DNA of 64,000 nucleotides from Pomphorhynchus laevis (taxonomy: Eukaryota > Acanthocephala > Palaeacanthocephala > Echinorhynchida > Pomphorhynchidae): positions 159,549 to 223,548 of the forward strand of contig WNNJ02003609.1 in the NCBI GenBank assembly GCA_012934845.2, given 5' to 3'. A model generated the notes under the pieces. It saw nothing but the letters and a program-made list of their open reading frames with translations. It did no database searches and had not been told where the DNA came from. Positions 43,535 through 53,360 of this stretch are shown here, piece by piece. The position numbers and the translations under genes are program-made. The first letter of the stretch is position 1, and every line of letters begins with the position of its first letter.

Positions 43535-44932
43535 ATGGGTCGGAAAAAACAAAAGTCTCAAGTTCCCAACCATGTTGCGTCCAACACCGATGTTAGAGAT
43601 GTTTCCAATGGATCTGAACAACAAGTCCTTTGCTCAAACAATGATTGTCACACGTGGGTAAGTATTTGGACTTCAGAATCCCAGGCATCTTGCCTTGCAG
43701 ACAACGAATTCTACTGTGGCTACTGTTCGGCTAAGATGATAAATACGATGAAGAGTGAAATAGAGAGTCTCAAGACAAATATATTGAAACTATCTGGCAA
43801 TGCAGCGATGTCCACACATGCCTCTTCGTATTGTAATAAGTCTCAACCTCGATGCCCAATTCTCCCGCATTCGATTGCCTCTAAGAATGCCAAATCTCCC
43901 ATCTCTTCTACAGGTATTACTATACATCCTTCAATTTTGCCCAATCAATCAGCTCAATCTTCTGATGTTACTGTCATTGACCATTTGCAACCCAGTATTT
44001 CTTTTGTCGTATCAGATAAATCACCTTACATTTCTACCCCTCATTGCGTTTCTACGTCATCATCAGATAATCCATTATCAGATAATCTGAAGGAGCCGCA
44101 AATTGTATCGCAGCAAGATGGATTTTGTCAAGTTTATGATAAATCTACCGATACAGTGACGGAGCCGCAAATTGTTACAACTAATGTATGTTCACTCCCC
44201 GACACCCCACGTCCCGTCCTTCCTGTCTCGTTTCTCAATAACTTGCATCCATCAATCAAAATCACCTCCACCAGCCTCCACTATCCTTCCACTCATAACC
44301 TTTCCTCACATCGCTTGCCACCCGCTTTATTATCATTATCCTCTATGTCTCCCGTCGTCAAACCAAATCCCTCCAAATCATCAACTGCCAGCTCTTCTAT
44401 CGTGATCTCACCTACTCACGTCAGTCGTCCTCCTTTACGGAAGCGCTTTGCTTCTCGCGATCGTTGCGTCATTGTTACTAATATCACGCCTTCTAACTCC
44501 TTATCTCCACAAGCACGTCTGGACCACGATGTTTCCGCCTTCAGATCCATCCTCTCGTCTATTGTTCCTGCGGATAAACCATCCTTTTTCAAGGACATTT
44601 CTCCAGTCGCATTCATCCGTCTAAACAAATCTTCTCAATCTAATCCTTCCCAGCCCCCTCTCCTAAAAATTGATTTCAAGCATCGCTCTCACGCGTCTTC
44701 TGTCCTCTCTCAACGATTCAAACTCATGTCATCTTCAACCACTCGAATTTTCCCCGATCGCGCCCCTTCCGAAATCGCTCAAATCTCTTCAGCCCGCATC
44801 GAAAAACGTCGTCGCGAGGAAAACGGCGAAACTTCACTCGCCATCCGAAACATAGACGGAAATTTTCAAATTGTCCACACCCGTCCAAAAATTCGATGGC
44901 GCTCCATCTCTCCTATGTGTCTTCTCCACTAG
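43535..44932 (+). CDS. LINE D copy 1 ORF1: zinc-finger RNA-binding-type protein
   Basis: 465 codons, ATG to TAG, uninterrupted. The N-terminus has a PHD-like Cys cluster: LCSNNDCHTW (residues about 32-41), then C in SQASC and FYCGYC (about 59-65). A short helix follows (MKSEIESLKTNILKL), then a long Ser/Pro-rich region, a CVIVTNITPS strand typical of an RRM-like fold near residue 310, and a C-terminal domain ending in RPKIRWRSI. ORF1 proteins of CR1/L2-group LINEs have this layout and bind element RNA. It overlaps ORF2's ATG by 37 bp. ORF1 is open while ORF2 is broken. Confidence 0.75.
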   Translation: MGRKKQKSQVPNHVASNTDVRDVSNGSEQQVLCSNNDCHTWVSIWTSESQASCLADNEFYCGYCSAKMINTMKSEIESLKTNILKLSGNAAMSTHASSYCNKSQPRCPILPHSIASKNAKSPISSTGITIHPSILPNQSAQSSDVTVIDHLQPSISFVVSDKSPYISTPHCVSTSSSDNPLSDNLKEPQIVSQQDGFCQVYDKSTDTVTEPQIVTTNVCSLPDTPRPVLPVSFLNNLHPSIKITSTSLHYPSTHNLSSHRLPPALLSLSSMSPVVKPNPSKSSTASSSIVISPTHVSRPPLRKRFASRDRCVIVTNITPSNSLSPQARLDHDVSAFRSILSSIVPADKPSFFKDISPVAFIRLNKSSQSNPSQPPLLKIDFKHRSHASSVLSQRFKLMSSSTTRIFPDRAPSEIAQISSARIEKRRREENGETSLAIRNIDGNFQIVHTRPKIRWRSISPMCLLH

Positions 44933-47792
44933 TCTCTTTCGCCACAGCACACGGTTTCCGCCTCGGTCTCCTCAACACTAGATCTATTCTCAATAAATCC
45001 GATCTTATCCTCAACCTATTCACCAAGCAATCCATCGATCTCTTCTGCCTCACCGAATCCTGGCACTCAGATTCCGACGACCTTTCCATTCGCCGTCTGC
45101 TCTCTGCCGGTTGCTCCCTAGTCGAATCCGCCCGCCCCTCAGCTCATGCCCTTCTAAATCCTCTAATCATGGCGGCATCGTCGCATTCGCGCGTCACCCA
45201 GCGTCTCTTCGCAAAATCAATCCCCCTTTCAGTCCTTGCTCTTTTGAATTGCTCACTTGTCGTTATTCTAACCCGATCACTCTAGATCTCGCCATTGTAT
45301 ACCGTCCTGGTTCATCAGCTCCTACAGCCTTATTTTTTACCGAACTCGCTGACCTCCTTTCTCATTGTTCTTTGTCCTCAATCCCTTCACTCGTTCTAGG
45401 CGACTTCAATATCCGCCTAGACCGCCCTCTTCCACGGATTCCATCCGGTTCATCAACATTCTATCCAACTACAATTACAAACTAATCTCCACTGCCCCCA
45501 CACATATACTTGGCGGGGCACTCGACATCATCGCTGTCCCCGATCATTTTGCTGCCACACCTCACTGTCCATCTCTGATCCTGGTCTATCCGATCACTTT
45601 CTTATCACCCTTGATCTCGCTCGCAACCACACCCCTCCTCACACACCTACAATCCTACGTCGCCCTTGGAGAAATCTTGACCTTTCCCTTCTCCGCTCTG
45701 CCTTACTCAAATCGTCTCTATCATTACCCACAATAACATATTCATCTCCTCACGATCTCGCCTTTCTTTTCGACTCTGAACTCACATCCACTCTCGATAT
45801 TCTCTTGCCCTTCAAGTCTCACCCACACCGTCGCTTGCACCGTGCCCCATGGTTTGACATCCAATGCCTACTCTCAAAGCGTCGACTCCGCCATGCTTTT
45901 CGAGTCTATCACCGCTCTCTCAGACGCGATTTCCGCTCGATCACTCCGTCTTTCCGTGATTCCTATCTTGCTCTTCGCCGGTCTCATCTCAACCTACTAC
46001 GTACCAAATGCAACTCCTTCTGGCAGCATAAAATCATCACTTCATTCAACTCTAAGACTCTCTGGCATACTTTTAACTCAATCCTGGCTCGTTCCTCTAC
46101 GCCTTGCAACATCAATGCTAATGATTATTCGTCATTTCTCCAGACTAAAGTATCCACGCTGCTCTCTCACACCCCGGTCTCCATCCTATTCCACTCTGCC
46201 CAGTCTACTCTCATCCTTCCTGAACTCTTTCATCTTCTCCCTGTATCACCTACAGAAGTATCATCTGTCCTCATGTCCTTGCCCAACAAAACCTCACCTG
46301 CCGATCCCCTGCCTACCCACATATTAAAATCTATATGCTCATCGATATCCCCATTTCTCACAACCTTGTTTAACTCGTCCATCCGCAGTCGTATCTTCCC
46401 TTCACACTGGAAATCCGCAATCGTTCGTCCCCTCCTTAAGAAACAATCGCTCGACCCCTCCCTTCCTTCTAGCTATCGCCCCATTTCACTACTCCCTACT
46501 CTTTCTAAGCTCTTAGAACGCCTCATCTTAATACAAATCAACGCTTATCTCTCCTCATCCAATCTGTACCCTCCTTTCCAATCCGCTTTCCGCTCTAATC
46601 ACTCGACAGAAATCGCATGCATAAAAGTGTACAACGACTTACTCATTTCTCGAGACAAGGCTCTATATAGTGTTCTCATCTCCCTGGACCTCTCCTCCGC
46701 ATTCGACATTGTCGACCACTCCGTCCTCCTTTCTCGCCTTCGTTATGATTACGGCTTTTCTTCCTCCTTCGTAGCATGATTTGCTTCATATCTATCCGAC
46801 CGTTCCTTTCGCGTCTGTTCTAATTCATCATCCTCCCCCTCTAATCCCTATTTTTTTGCGGGGTCCCATTAGGTTCAGTCCTAGGTCCCCTGCTTTTCTC
46901 TCTTTTGCTTGGCGATCTCTCTCCATTTATCAAACCTTACTCCTTTAACGTCATGCAATACGCCGATGACATTCTAATCTATGCTCATGCACCCGCACAT
47001 CGCATACACGATATCGCCATTTCTGCCTCCAACTGTCTCTCTTCTATCTACAAGCGTCTCTCCAATCTCCATCTCGTTCTAAACGCCGAAAAGTCCAAAA
47101 TAATGTGGATCCTTCCCCGTAAACCAAGCATATCTCCTCCCATTGTATCTTTTGCCTCATCGATCATCCCTGTAGTCCACAATCTCACTTTCTTAGGCTT
47201 CCATTTCGATGATCATCTTTCCCTTAAACCCTTCGTCCGTGACAAGGTCCGCTCGTCTAACTTAATTCTTCGTGACATCCGCCGTATCCGCCCCCTTATC
47301 GACTTCCGTTCTTGTATGTCTCTTCTTTCATCGCTTCTTTTCCCTAAAATCGATTACTGCCTTAGCCTTTTCGCCAATTCTCCAAAATCCATCATCCTAC
47401 CCCTACAACGAATAATCAACACCGCCGTTCGAGTGCTCTTTCGCCTCCGTCGCTTCGACTACACATCCACATATTTTGCCCAACTCTCCTGGCCCACCAT
47501 CCACATCCGCATCAAACTCCGCCTTCTTCTCATTACTTTTCGTCTCATCGCTGTCGGCTCCCCATCGTTCATCAACCTTCCTTGCTTAAACGATACTCGC
47601 CCCACCTTGCTATCGCTTCGTTCCTGTCATACCCTCTTACTCCATGTTCCTAATTACTCCAACAACTACGGTCTCCGATCCTTCCTCGTCGCCGCCTCAC
47701 TCGCCTGGAATCAACTCCCTCTCGACGTCCGCCGCGCTCCCTCTTTTATCACATTCAAACACCTCCTCCGTTCACACCTTCTCGACGCCTGA
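44896..47792 (+). pseudogene. LINE D copy 1 ORF2: endonuclease and reverse transcriptase, frameshifted
   Basis: The start ATG at 44896 overlaps ORF1. In order: RLGLLNTRSILNKSDL (endonuclease N motif), LTESW, AIVYRPGSS, LGDFNIRLD, DIIAVPD, connector WFDIQCLLSKRRLRHAF, SYRPISLLPTLSKLLERL, SLDLSSAFDIVDHS (motif A), SVLGPLLFS, MQYADDILIY (motif C), then NLTFLGFHFDDH, PKIDYCLSLF and WNQLPLDVRRAPSF. The frames used are 44896-45285, 45111-45485, 45365-45736, 45805-46779 and 46905-47792, so at least four frame changes plus stops near 46780. The domain order matches Rex1/L2-type LINEs. Confidence 0.85.
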
Positions 47793-47935
47793 TTCACAGT
47801 TTTGTTCTTGTTGTGGTCATGTAAGCGTGCGCTGGCACGCATTTGCCACGTTAAAATAAATCTTTTTTTTTAACTTAAAAAAAAAGTTAAAAAGTTAAAA
47901 AAGTCACCTTTTTTTAAGGTGAAAACTTTTTTTCA
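47793..47935 (+). mobile_element. LINE D 3' end and palindromic filler
   Basis: 47793-47870 is the LINE D tail: GTGGTCATGTAAGCGTGCGC, then GGCACGCATTTGCCACG, then AAAATAAATC. GTGCGCTGGCACGC can form a hairpin. 47871-47935 is A/T homopolymer with the hairpin AAGGTGAAAA/TTTTTCACCTT, which has no counterpart in other copies and looks like repair filler. Confidence 0.7.
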
Positions 47936-47968
47936 CCTTAAAAAAATTTGGTTTCTGATAAACATACA
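47936..47968 (+). repeat. 33 bp direct repeat, right copy
   Basis: Identical to 41875-41907. It also marks the start of the sequence leading into LINE B ORF1. Confidence 0.85.
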
Positions 47969-48098
47969 ATATATTGTTGTTACCTATTATACAACGACTT
48001 GCCGACGACACGTATTTGAAACTCTTACAATAAACATACAATTACAACATCTTACAACTATTGGTTCCAATTATACCGAAGAACCAATATCAAACATC

Positions 48099-49334
48099 AT
48101 GGTCAAACAGAGGAAGACTACAAAGCGAGCTATTGCAACAAAGTTTGTGGATCATCAGATTCAATGTTCTAGTGAAGATTGTAGTGTGTGGACAAGTGTA
48201 TCGTTTCCGGAGGAAAAGAAATCTGCGCTATCGAATAAATCATTTTACTGTGGGTACTGCTGCGCATCTTTGCTAATTCATTTGAAGGGCCATTGTGACG
48301 AGAAAATATCTACAAATGCTTCGGAAAGGAACACATATTCAAAAAGTTGCATCGATCGGGAAGTACAAAGTTCTGGCGAATCAGATACCTATAAAGATAT
48401 ACCCATTCAAGAGTTTCACGTTCAGAACACTAAAAATACAAATAGCGAAATACCAAGTTCATCCCGTATCTGGAAAAAAGGTCATCCAAATTCACGCGTG
48501 ATGCAAACGTTGAGTAAGAAATTTGAAGGCAATAGTGCGTCGTCAATATCGGTTGTTAGTGGTGAGCCGTCGGTGTCGCTGGACAATGATGCTTTGAAGG
48601 TATCGGACAATTACGAAGTATCGTCTATATCGGTGATTAATGATTATCGCAATGAAATCGGTATAACTGGAGTCACCGATGAACGAGCTTCACACAATGA
48701 TACAGACGTCGATATAGATAATGTTCACTCAGCTTTCAAGTGTATTTGTTCAAATGAGATGGAACAAGGGCGAGACGCAAGAAGCAAACCGGATGAGGGT
48801 GGTGACGGCAGCGATTCTTTCAGCAAAAAAACGTATTTTGATAATAAAAGTCACACAGATCGCAATCATACATTAAATAGGGGCTGTAACATACTTATTT
48901 GGGGTTTAGATGAGTCATCAGCCTCAAGTGCACAGGAGCGACTTGATGATGATATTGCCGGTTTACGTGTGTTCTTTTCTAATTTGCTCGAAAAAGGTGA
49001 GGAAGAGGTCGCATCGTCTATTTTAGTAAGGCAGCTCTATAGGTTGGGTAAGAAAAACGATAGATCACGATTGCTAAAGGTTGTGTTAGGATCGGCAGAG
49101 CAAGCAAAGTGTCTTTTAGACCGTGGTTATCGACTTAAAGGTAACAAAATACGAATTTTACGTGATCTTTCTCTCGAAGACAGGCAAAAATTGAAGGATA
49201 TCAAGGCGGAACTTCATTACAGGCTGCAAAACGGTGAATCGAATCTGTGCATTCGAAATTTTCGGGTTGTGAGGTGGCGTCCTGCAGTTCGATGGAGATC
49301 GATCAATCTTTCTCTAGACCTTACAACGCCATGA
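48099..49334 (+). CDS. LINE B ORF1: zinc-finger and RRM-type RNA-binding protein
   Basis: 411 codons from ATG 48099, uninterrupted; an in-frame ATG at 47919 would add a Phe/Ile-rich leader that looks like 5' UTR. The N-terminal Cys cluster CSSEDCSVWTSV...FYCGYCCA (about residues 22-55) is PHD-like. The middle is acidic and Ser-rich (190-260). From about 268 NRGCNILIWGLDES starts an RRM-like fold (ILIWGL as RNP2-type strand, LLKVVLGS, KIRILRDLS), followed by an arginine-containing C-terminal domain (LCIRNFRVVRWRP). This parallels L1 and CR1 ORF1 proteins, which coat the element RNA and act as chaperones. It ends in TGA within ATGA, overlapping ORF2. Confidence 0.8.
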   Translation: MVKQRKTTKRAIATKFVDHQIQCSSEDCSVWTSVSFPEEKKSALSNKSFYCGYCCASLLIHLKGHCDEKISTNASERNTYSKSCIDREVQSSGESDTYKDIPIQEFHVQNTKNTNSEIPSSSRIWKKGHPNSRVMQTLSKKFEGNSASSISVVSGEPSVSLDNDALKVSDNYEVSSISVINDYRNEIGITGVTDERASHNDTDVDIDNVHSAFKCICSNEMEQGRDARSKPDEGGDGSDSFSKKTYFDNKSHTDRNHTLNRGCNILIWGLDESSASSAQERLDDDIAGLRVFFSNLLEKGEEEVASSILVRQLYRLGKKNDRSRLLKVVLGSAEQAKCLLDRGYRLKGNKIRILRDLSLEDRQKLKDIKAELHYRLQNGESNLCIRNFRVVRWRPAVRWRSINLSLDLTTP

Positions 49335-52213
49335 TTGGACATCTAGTGGATATATGTTTGGAAAGGAAGTTGCCATCTAATTGTTCAGAGAGAATATGTA
49401 ATAATGAATGTCCTCTGGTGGTAGGTTACTCCAATATCAGAAGCTTACCTGCTCAATTGTCTGAAGTGCAGCAGTTTATATCTTTTAAAGATTTTGACGT
49501 GTTTTGCATTTCTGAGTCATGGCTTCATTATCAAATTAATGATGACCTTATGGCTATCTCTGGGTATCGACTTTTGAGAGCAGATAGAGTTGCAGGTCGT
49601 CGTGGCGGGGGTGTTGCTGCTTATATTAAAAACACCTTATCAATTACGAAGATTACTGAATTGTGCGATGATCACTATTCATTCGAGTTATTGTCATTCT
49701 GCGTCAATGATACTCATTGTTCAATAGATATTTGCGTCGTATACAGATCACCCTCAGTTCATACACAGTTAGATCTTCTGAAAAATCAGTTAAGATCATT
49801 CTGCTCCTCAAATTATTTCTTCCTTATTGGGGATTTTAATCTTCCTCAAGTTAACTGGATTAGTAACAACCGGTATTACTATAATGTCGAAAACTGCGAG
49901 CTTGCTGAATTCTTGCTGGCAGAGCTTCTCCTGATCCAACATATTAATCAGCCAACATGTATATCGTCTCAACCAGAGACAATATTAGATATTGGGTTTA
50001 CCAAGCGCATTGAAGATGTAATCAGAGTTGATTTCGAGTCTCCTTTAGGAACCAGTGACCATTGTGTGATTTCAGTACAGATTGCTCACACTTTACAACG
50101 ACGATCTAAGTGCAGTGGCATCGGAAGGCGTAATTGGAATCGAGTAAATGTGGAAGATCTCCAACTCTATAGTCATCAGCTGAACTTCGGATCTGCTGAT
50201 CTTCCAATTGATGATCATTTATCGTTAGTGACCAGTAACCTCATAACCATTTCGGATACGTTTGCACCAATAAGAAATAGGGCTTACAAGACGACAACGC
50301 CATTGTGGTTCGACAATGAGTTGGAGACTACGATAAAGGAAAGAAATCGATTATGGCGAATCTCTCAACGTAACACTGTTACGCACCGTGAGTACAAAAC
50401 TCTTCGCAATCTATGCAACCAACTAAAACGCTCAAAAAGAAAAACATTTGAAGAGGGTATTGCTTCTGACATTAACAGGTCACCTAAACGTTTTTGGGCA
50501 TACGTTAGACATCGTCGAATCCTACCTTCTACGATTAATTGTGTACGTTTAGAAAGTGGTGATGTAGTTGACAAGGAGGCTATTGTGGAAGCTCTTGCAA
50601 GCAGTTTTGTAGTATCTCCATCCTCGCAATCGAATATTGACCAGATACAGTACCCGCCCAACTTACAATCTAACTTACCAATATCTCCTATTAATGTCAT
50701 TGAAGTTCAGTCTGAACTCCATAAATTAAATAGTTTTGGCTCTGCAGGACCAGATGGTGTATCCCCTTTTCTTTTGCGTACTCTGTCGTACATTATTGCT
50801 CCAAGCCTTACGTCTCTATTTCATCGAAGCTTACAGTATTCGTGGATTCCTGATGATTGGAAAAGGGCAATTGTTGTACCTATTCCAAAGAAACAGTTGG
50901 CACTAACTTGTTCAGATTTTAGACCAATTAGTCTTACCAGTGTTATTTCTAAAATTATGGAGAGACTCATTGCGAAGAGAATACGTGAACATCTAAATTT
51001 ATATCAAATTCTTGATGATTCTCAGCACGGCTTCCGACCTGGTCGCTCGTGCCTAACTAATCTGTTGAATGCTCGCGAACATTGGGTAGCTGCTCTTAGT
51101 TCGGGTCTTACAGTTGATATAATATTTCTTGATTTCTCTAAGGCCTTTGATAGAGTTCCACATGCTGGTTTAGATTCACTACTACGTCATTACGGTGTAC
51201 CTACGACAATTTGCAACTGGATTAAGACATTTCTCGAGGATCGATCATTCGTTGTGCGATTAGATGAAGTTTTGTCAACAGCTCGACGTGTTCATTCGGG
51301 TGTTCCTCAGGGCACGGTCCTAGGTCCACTTCTCTTTATCATCTTTTTGAATGACCTACTCCTAAGGTTAAAGTGTCCTCACCTGGCATTTGCTGACGAT
51401 GTTAAAATATGGGCAACAACCCAAAACGAGGCGGATTGTGAATTTTTACAATGTGACCTTAACCGTATCGGGACTTGGTGTAATAGCACTGGCTTGATAC
51501 TCAACGCGACAAAATGTGTATGGATCAGATTGGGTAGAGATAAAACTCATTTCGATTACAAAATAAATGGACACTCAATCAAGCGAGTCTCAGAACATCC
51601 CGACCTGGGAGTGATAATTCACGAATCGCTAAAGACAAGAGCAAATAGTGATCACGCGCGGTTAAAAGCGATACGTGCCTTATACTGCATAAAAATGACT
51701 TTTGCAAAATTATCGCCGCAAATCTTCGCCAAACTTTATTGTGCCCTAGTAAGACCACATCTTGAGTATTGTGTACAGGCAACCTTTCCAACGACCAGGA
51801 GTGAGTTGAATAACTTGGAAAGTGTAATGAGACGAGCTTCTCGGATGTGTTGTCAAGGAAGCTTTATTTCAAGATTAAGATGTTTGAACGTTTTATCAGT
51901 GAGGTATCGGTATCTTTTTCTTGATCTGATTACACTTTGGAAAATTGTACATTCAGCTGATGGCTTTCCTTTGGGTGTAGTTAGATTTCGAGATAATTCG
52001 AGATTGCGAGGCCATTGTAAGATGCTTTTTAAAAAATTACCGGGTAAGCTGCGAAAATTTTACAGACTGTCTGAACGGGCAGTAGATGTTTGGAATAGTT
52101 TGCCTGAACCTATCGCTGCCATCACCAATTTCCTCGCTTTCAAAAACAGGGTTCGACGTTGGATATACGTCCAGGCTGATTTGTCACCTTTTCTAACCTA
52201 CCCATTTGGTTGA
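49331..52213 (+). CDS. LINE B ORF2: endonuclease and reverse transcriptase
   Basis: 960 codons from ATG 49331, no stop until TGA 52211-52213; the frame is open upstream to 49247, with another ATG at 49292. I chose 49331 because it forms an ATGA overlap with the ORF1 stop, a known re-initiation arrangement in LINEs. APE-type endonuclease: SNIRSL (N35), SESW (E62), VVYRSPS, GDFNLP (167-172), TSDHC (SDH 242-244). RT: FLDFSKAFDRVPH (599-611), SGVPQGTVLGPLLF (656-669), LAFADDVKIW (684-693), then DLGVIIHESL, RPHLEYCVQ and RAVDVWNSLPEP. All key residues are present. This is CR1-like, closest in the window to LINE A and LINE C. Confidence 0.88.
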   Translation: MIGHLVDICLERKLPSNCSERICNNECPLVVGYSNIRSLPAQLSEVQQFISFKDFDVFCISESWLHYQINDDLMAISGYRLLRADRVAGRRGGGVAAYIKNTLSITKITELCDDHYSFELLSFCVNDTHCSIDICVVYRSPSVHTQLDLLKNQLRSFCSSNYFFLIGDFNLPQVNWISNNRYYYNVENCELAEFLLAELLLIQHINQPTCISSQPETILDIGFTKRIEDVIRVDFESPLGTSDHCVISVQIAHTLQRRSKCSGIGRRNWNRVNVEDLQLYSHQLNFGSADLPIDDHLSLVTSNLITISDTFAPIRNRAYKTTTPLWFDNELETTIKERNRLWRISQRNTVTHREYKTLRNLCNQLKRSKRKTFEEGIASDINRSPKRFWAYVRHRRILPSTINCVRLESGDVVDKEAIVEALASSFVVSPSSQSNIDQIQYPPNLQSNLPISPINVIEVQSELHKLNSFGSAGPDGVSPFLLRTLSYIIAPSLTSLFHRSLQYSWIPDDWKRAIVVPIPKKQLALTCSDFRPISLTSVISKIMERLIAKRIREHLNLYQILDDSQHGFRPGRSCLTNLLNAREHWVAALSSGLTVDIIFLDFSKAFDRVPHAGLDSLLRHYGVPTTICNWIKTFLEDRSFVVRLDEVLSTARRVHSGVPQGTVLGPLLFIIFLNDLLLRLKCPHLAFADDVKIWATTQNEADCEFLQCDLNRIGTWCNSTGLILNATKCVWIRLGRDKTHFDYKINGHSIKRVSEHPDLGVIIHESLKTRANSDHARLKAIRALYCIKMTFAKLSPQIFAKLYCALVRPHLEYCVQATFPTTRSELNNLESVMRRASRMCCQGSFISRLRCLNVLSVRYRYLFLDLITLWKIVHSADGFPLGVVRFRDNSRLRGHCKMLFKKLPGKLRKFYRLSERAVDVWNSLPEPIAAITNFLAFKNRVRRWIYVQADLSPFLTYPFG

Positions 52214-52282
52214 TCTTTTTTCTGTATTGTGTGATCGGCTTAAAGCCTTATGGCTAAGTCTGAACTTGATAATAATAATAAT
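52214..52282 (+). mobile_element. LINE B 3' tail
   Basis: A short 3' UTR with CGGCTTAAAGCC hairpin-like word and CTTATGGCTAAGTC, ending in a GATAATAATAATAATA tail. The next seven bases AACTTCT (52283-52289) equal 41816-41822 and mark a target-site duplication. Confidence 0.8.
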
Positions 52283-52420
52283 AACTTCTGTTAGCATCTT
52301 CAGAAAATTACTGGTAATTATCTTCAGAAAATTACTGGTAATTTTCTGAAGATGCTAACAGAGGTTAGCGAAATATCAAAAATAATTTCTTCTTTTTTTG
52401 ATCCAGCTTCAATAATTATT
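52283..52420. repeat. Foldback family e, copy 2, right half
   Basis: Contains AACTTCTGTTAGCATCTTC, a doubled TCAGAAAATTACTGGTAATT and, at about 52341-52374, CTGAAGATGCTAAC-AGAG-GTTAGCGAAAT. That is a perfect 6 bp stem between CTGAAGAT and GAAAT, the best example of the foldback-type core. It ends CCAGCTTCAATAATTATT at 52420. Confidence 0.8.
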
Positions 52421-52640
52421 TATCGACTCCCGTATGAGTTTATCCAAGTCCTTCATGACGACATATGTTACATCGCTTAGTCGCGTTATCAAAGTACCAA
52501 GCGGCGAATGGTAGATCCGATTGCAATAAATTGAAACGGATGCAAAGGGTTGAACTGCTTCGGGTATTAAGTTACCACTCAGAAAACTACCGATCACACC
52601 AATTAAATTCTCAAGTGTGCTGCTTCACTTGATGAAATGC
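52421..52640 (-). pseudogene. Family F2, upstream part (RT N-terminal side)
   Basis: The minus-strand frame reads GSFLSGNLIPEAVQPFASVS, then LITRLSDVTYVVMKDLDKL and IRES. GNLIPEAVQPF is an RT N-terminal segment of family F. The palm between it and LDLNPEKCE is already missing. The frame stays in register with 41686-41474 if one copy of TATCGACTC is counted, which shows where the foldback stack went in. Confidence 0.6.
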
Positions 52641-53360
52641 AACCTGCCCCTCATTCTAATCTTTTATTTTAAATTTTACTTGATGTTAACGAAATTTTCA
52701 TATTTGGATAGCTCCCATTTTTGGCTACTTAAATTTGTTTCAGATTGTGCCTTCAAGCATCTAATCAGCTCATTTTAAATTTATTTGGTTTAATTGTAAA
52801 GACCGTTGGTATTGGACTCTTGTATTGAATGTCCAATACAAGTTTTACCATTTTGTATCTGATTTGTAAATTCTACTCTCTCTATTTGACATTGATTCAG
52901 TCGTGTCAATTTAGCTCATTTGAATCGAAATTCTCAGCATTAGCATGGCATCTTTCATCATTATCAATGTCAGAGGACGAACTCTACCACAATTATTCAA
53001 AATTGATTAGTTTGCTGCATTTGCTCTATAAAATGGACTTAAATACTCAAACAGAGTTTGGAAGAATTCACGCGAACTTCAGAGGTGCTAAACATTCTTG
53101 TTTCCCCAGTCAGAGCAGGTATTAAGAATATGACCAGCAAATCATTCTATTTAATATTCAATATTAAATAAAAGAACAATGCAATTAGCAAAAATAATTT
53201 TGGTCATTTATTTACACATTAAATTTTAAAACAAGATCATCGAAATAATTAAATTAAAGTATTGTAATTTTATTTCACAAGCTTTTGCTAGCATCATCAG
53301 ATAAAAACAATTTAATTACAAACAATATTAAATAACTTAGATGTTAAGAATATAATTATA
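52641..53360. other. Unassigned AT-rich stretch
   Basis: A 98-codon frame (52829-53125 plus: a hydrophobic start, then LSMSEDELYHNYSKLISLLH) is open but has no motif I recognise and no splice or poly(A) context. Probably chance or decayed element. Confidence 0.3.

Noticed and set aside
45111-45736. Overlapping frames in LINE D as separate genes
   Set aside because: They are consecutive pieces of a single endonuclease-RT coding region in different frames, plus shadow frames over them.
41687-52420. A single 10.7 kb composite transposon with inverted ends
   Set aside because: The inverted ends are the two halves of a short foldback, and the internal duplications show that LINEs entered later. 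Nesting explains the structure better.
52829-53125. 98-codon plus frame as a host gene
   Set aside because: Open but with no recognisable domain, no splice or poly(A) signals and repeat-rich surroundings. Left unassigned.
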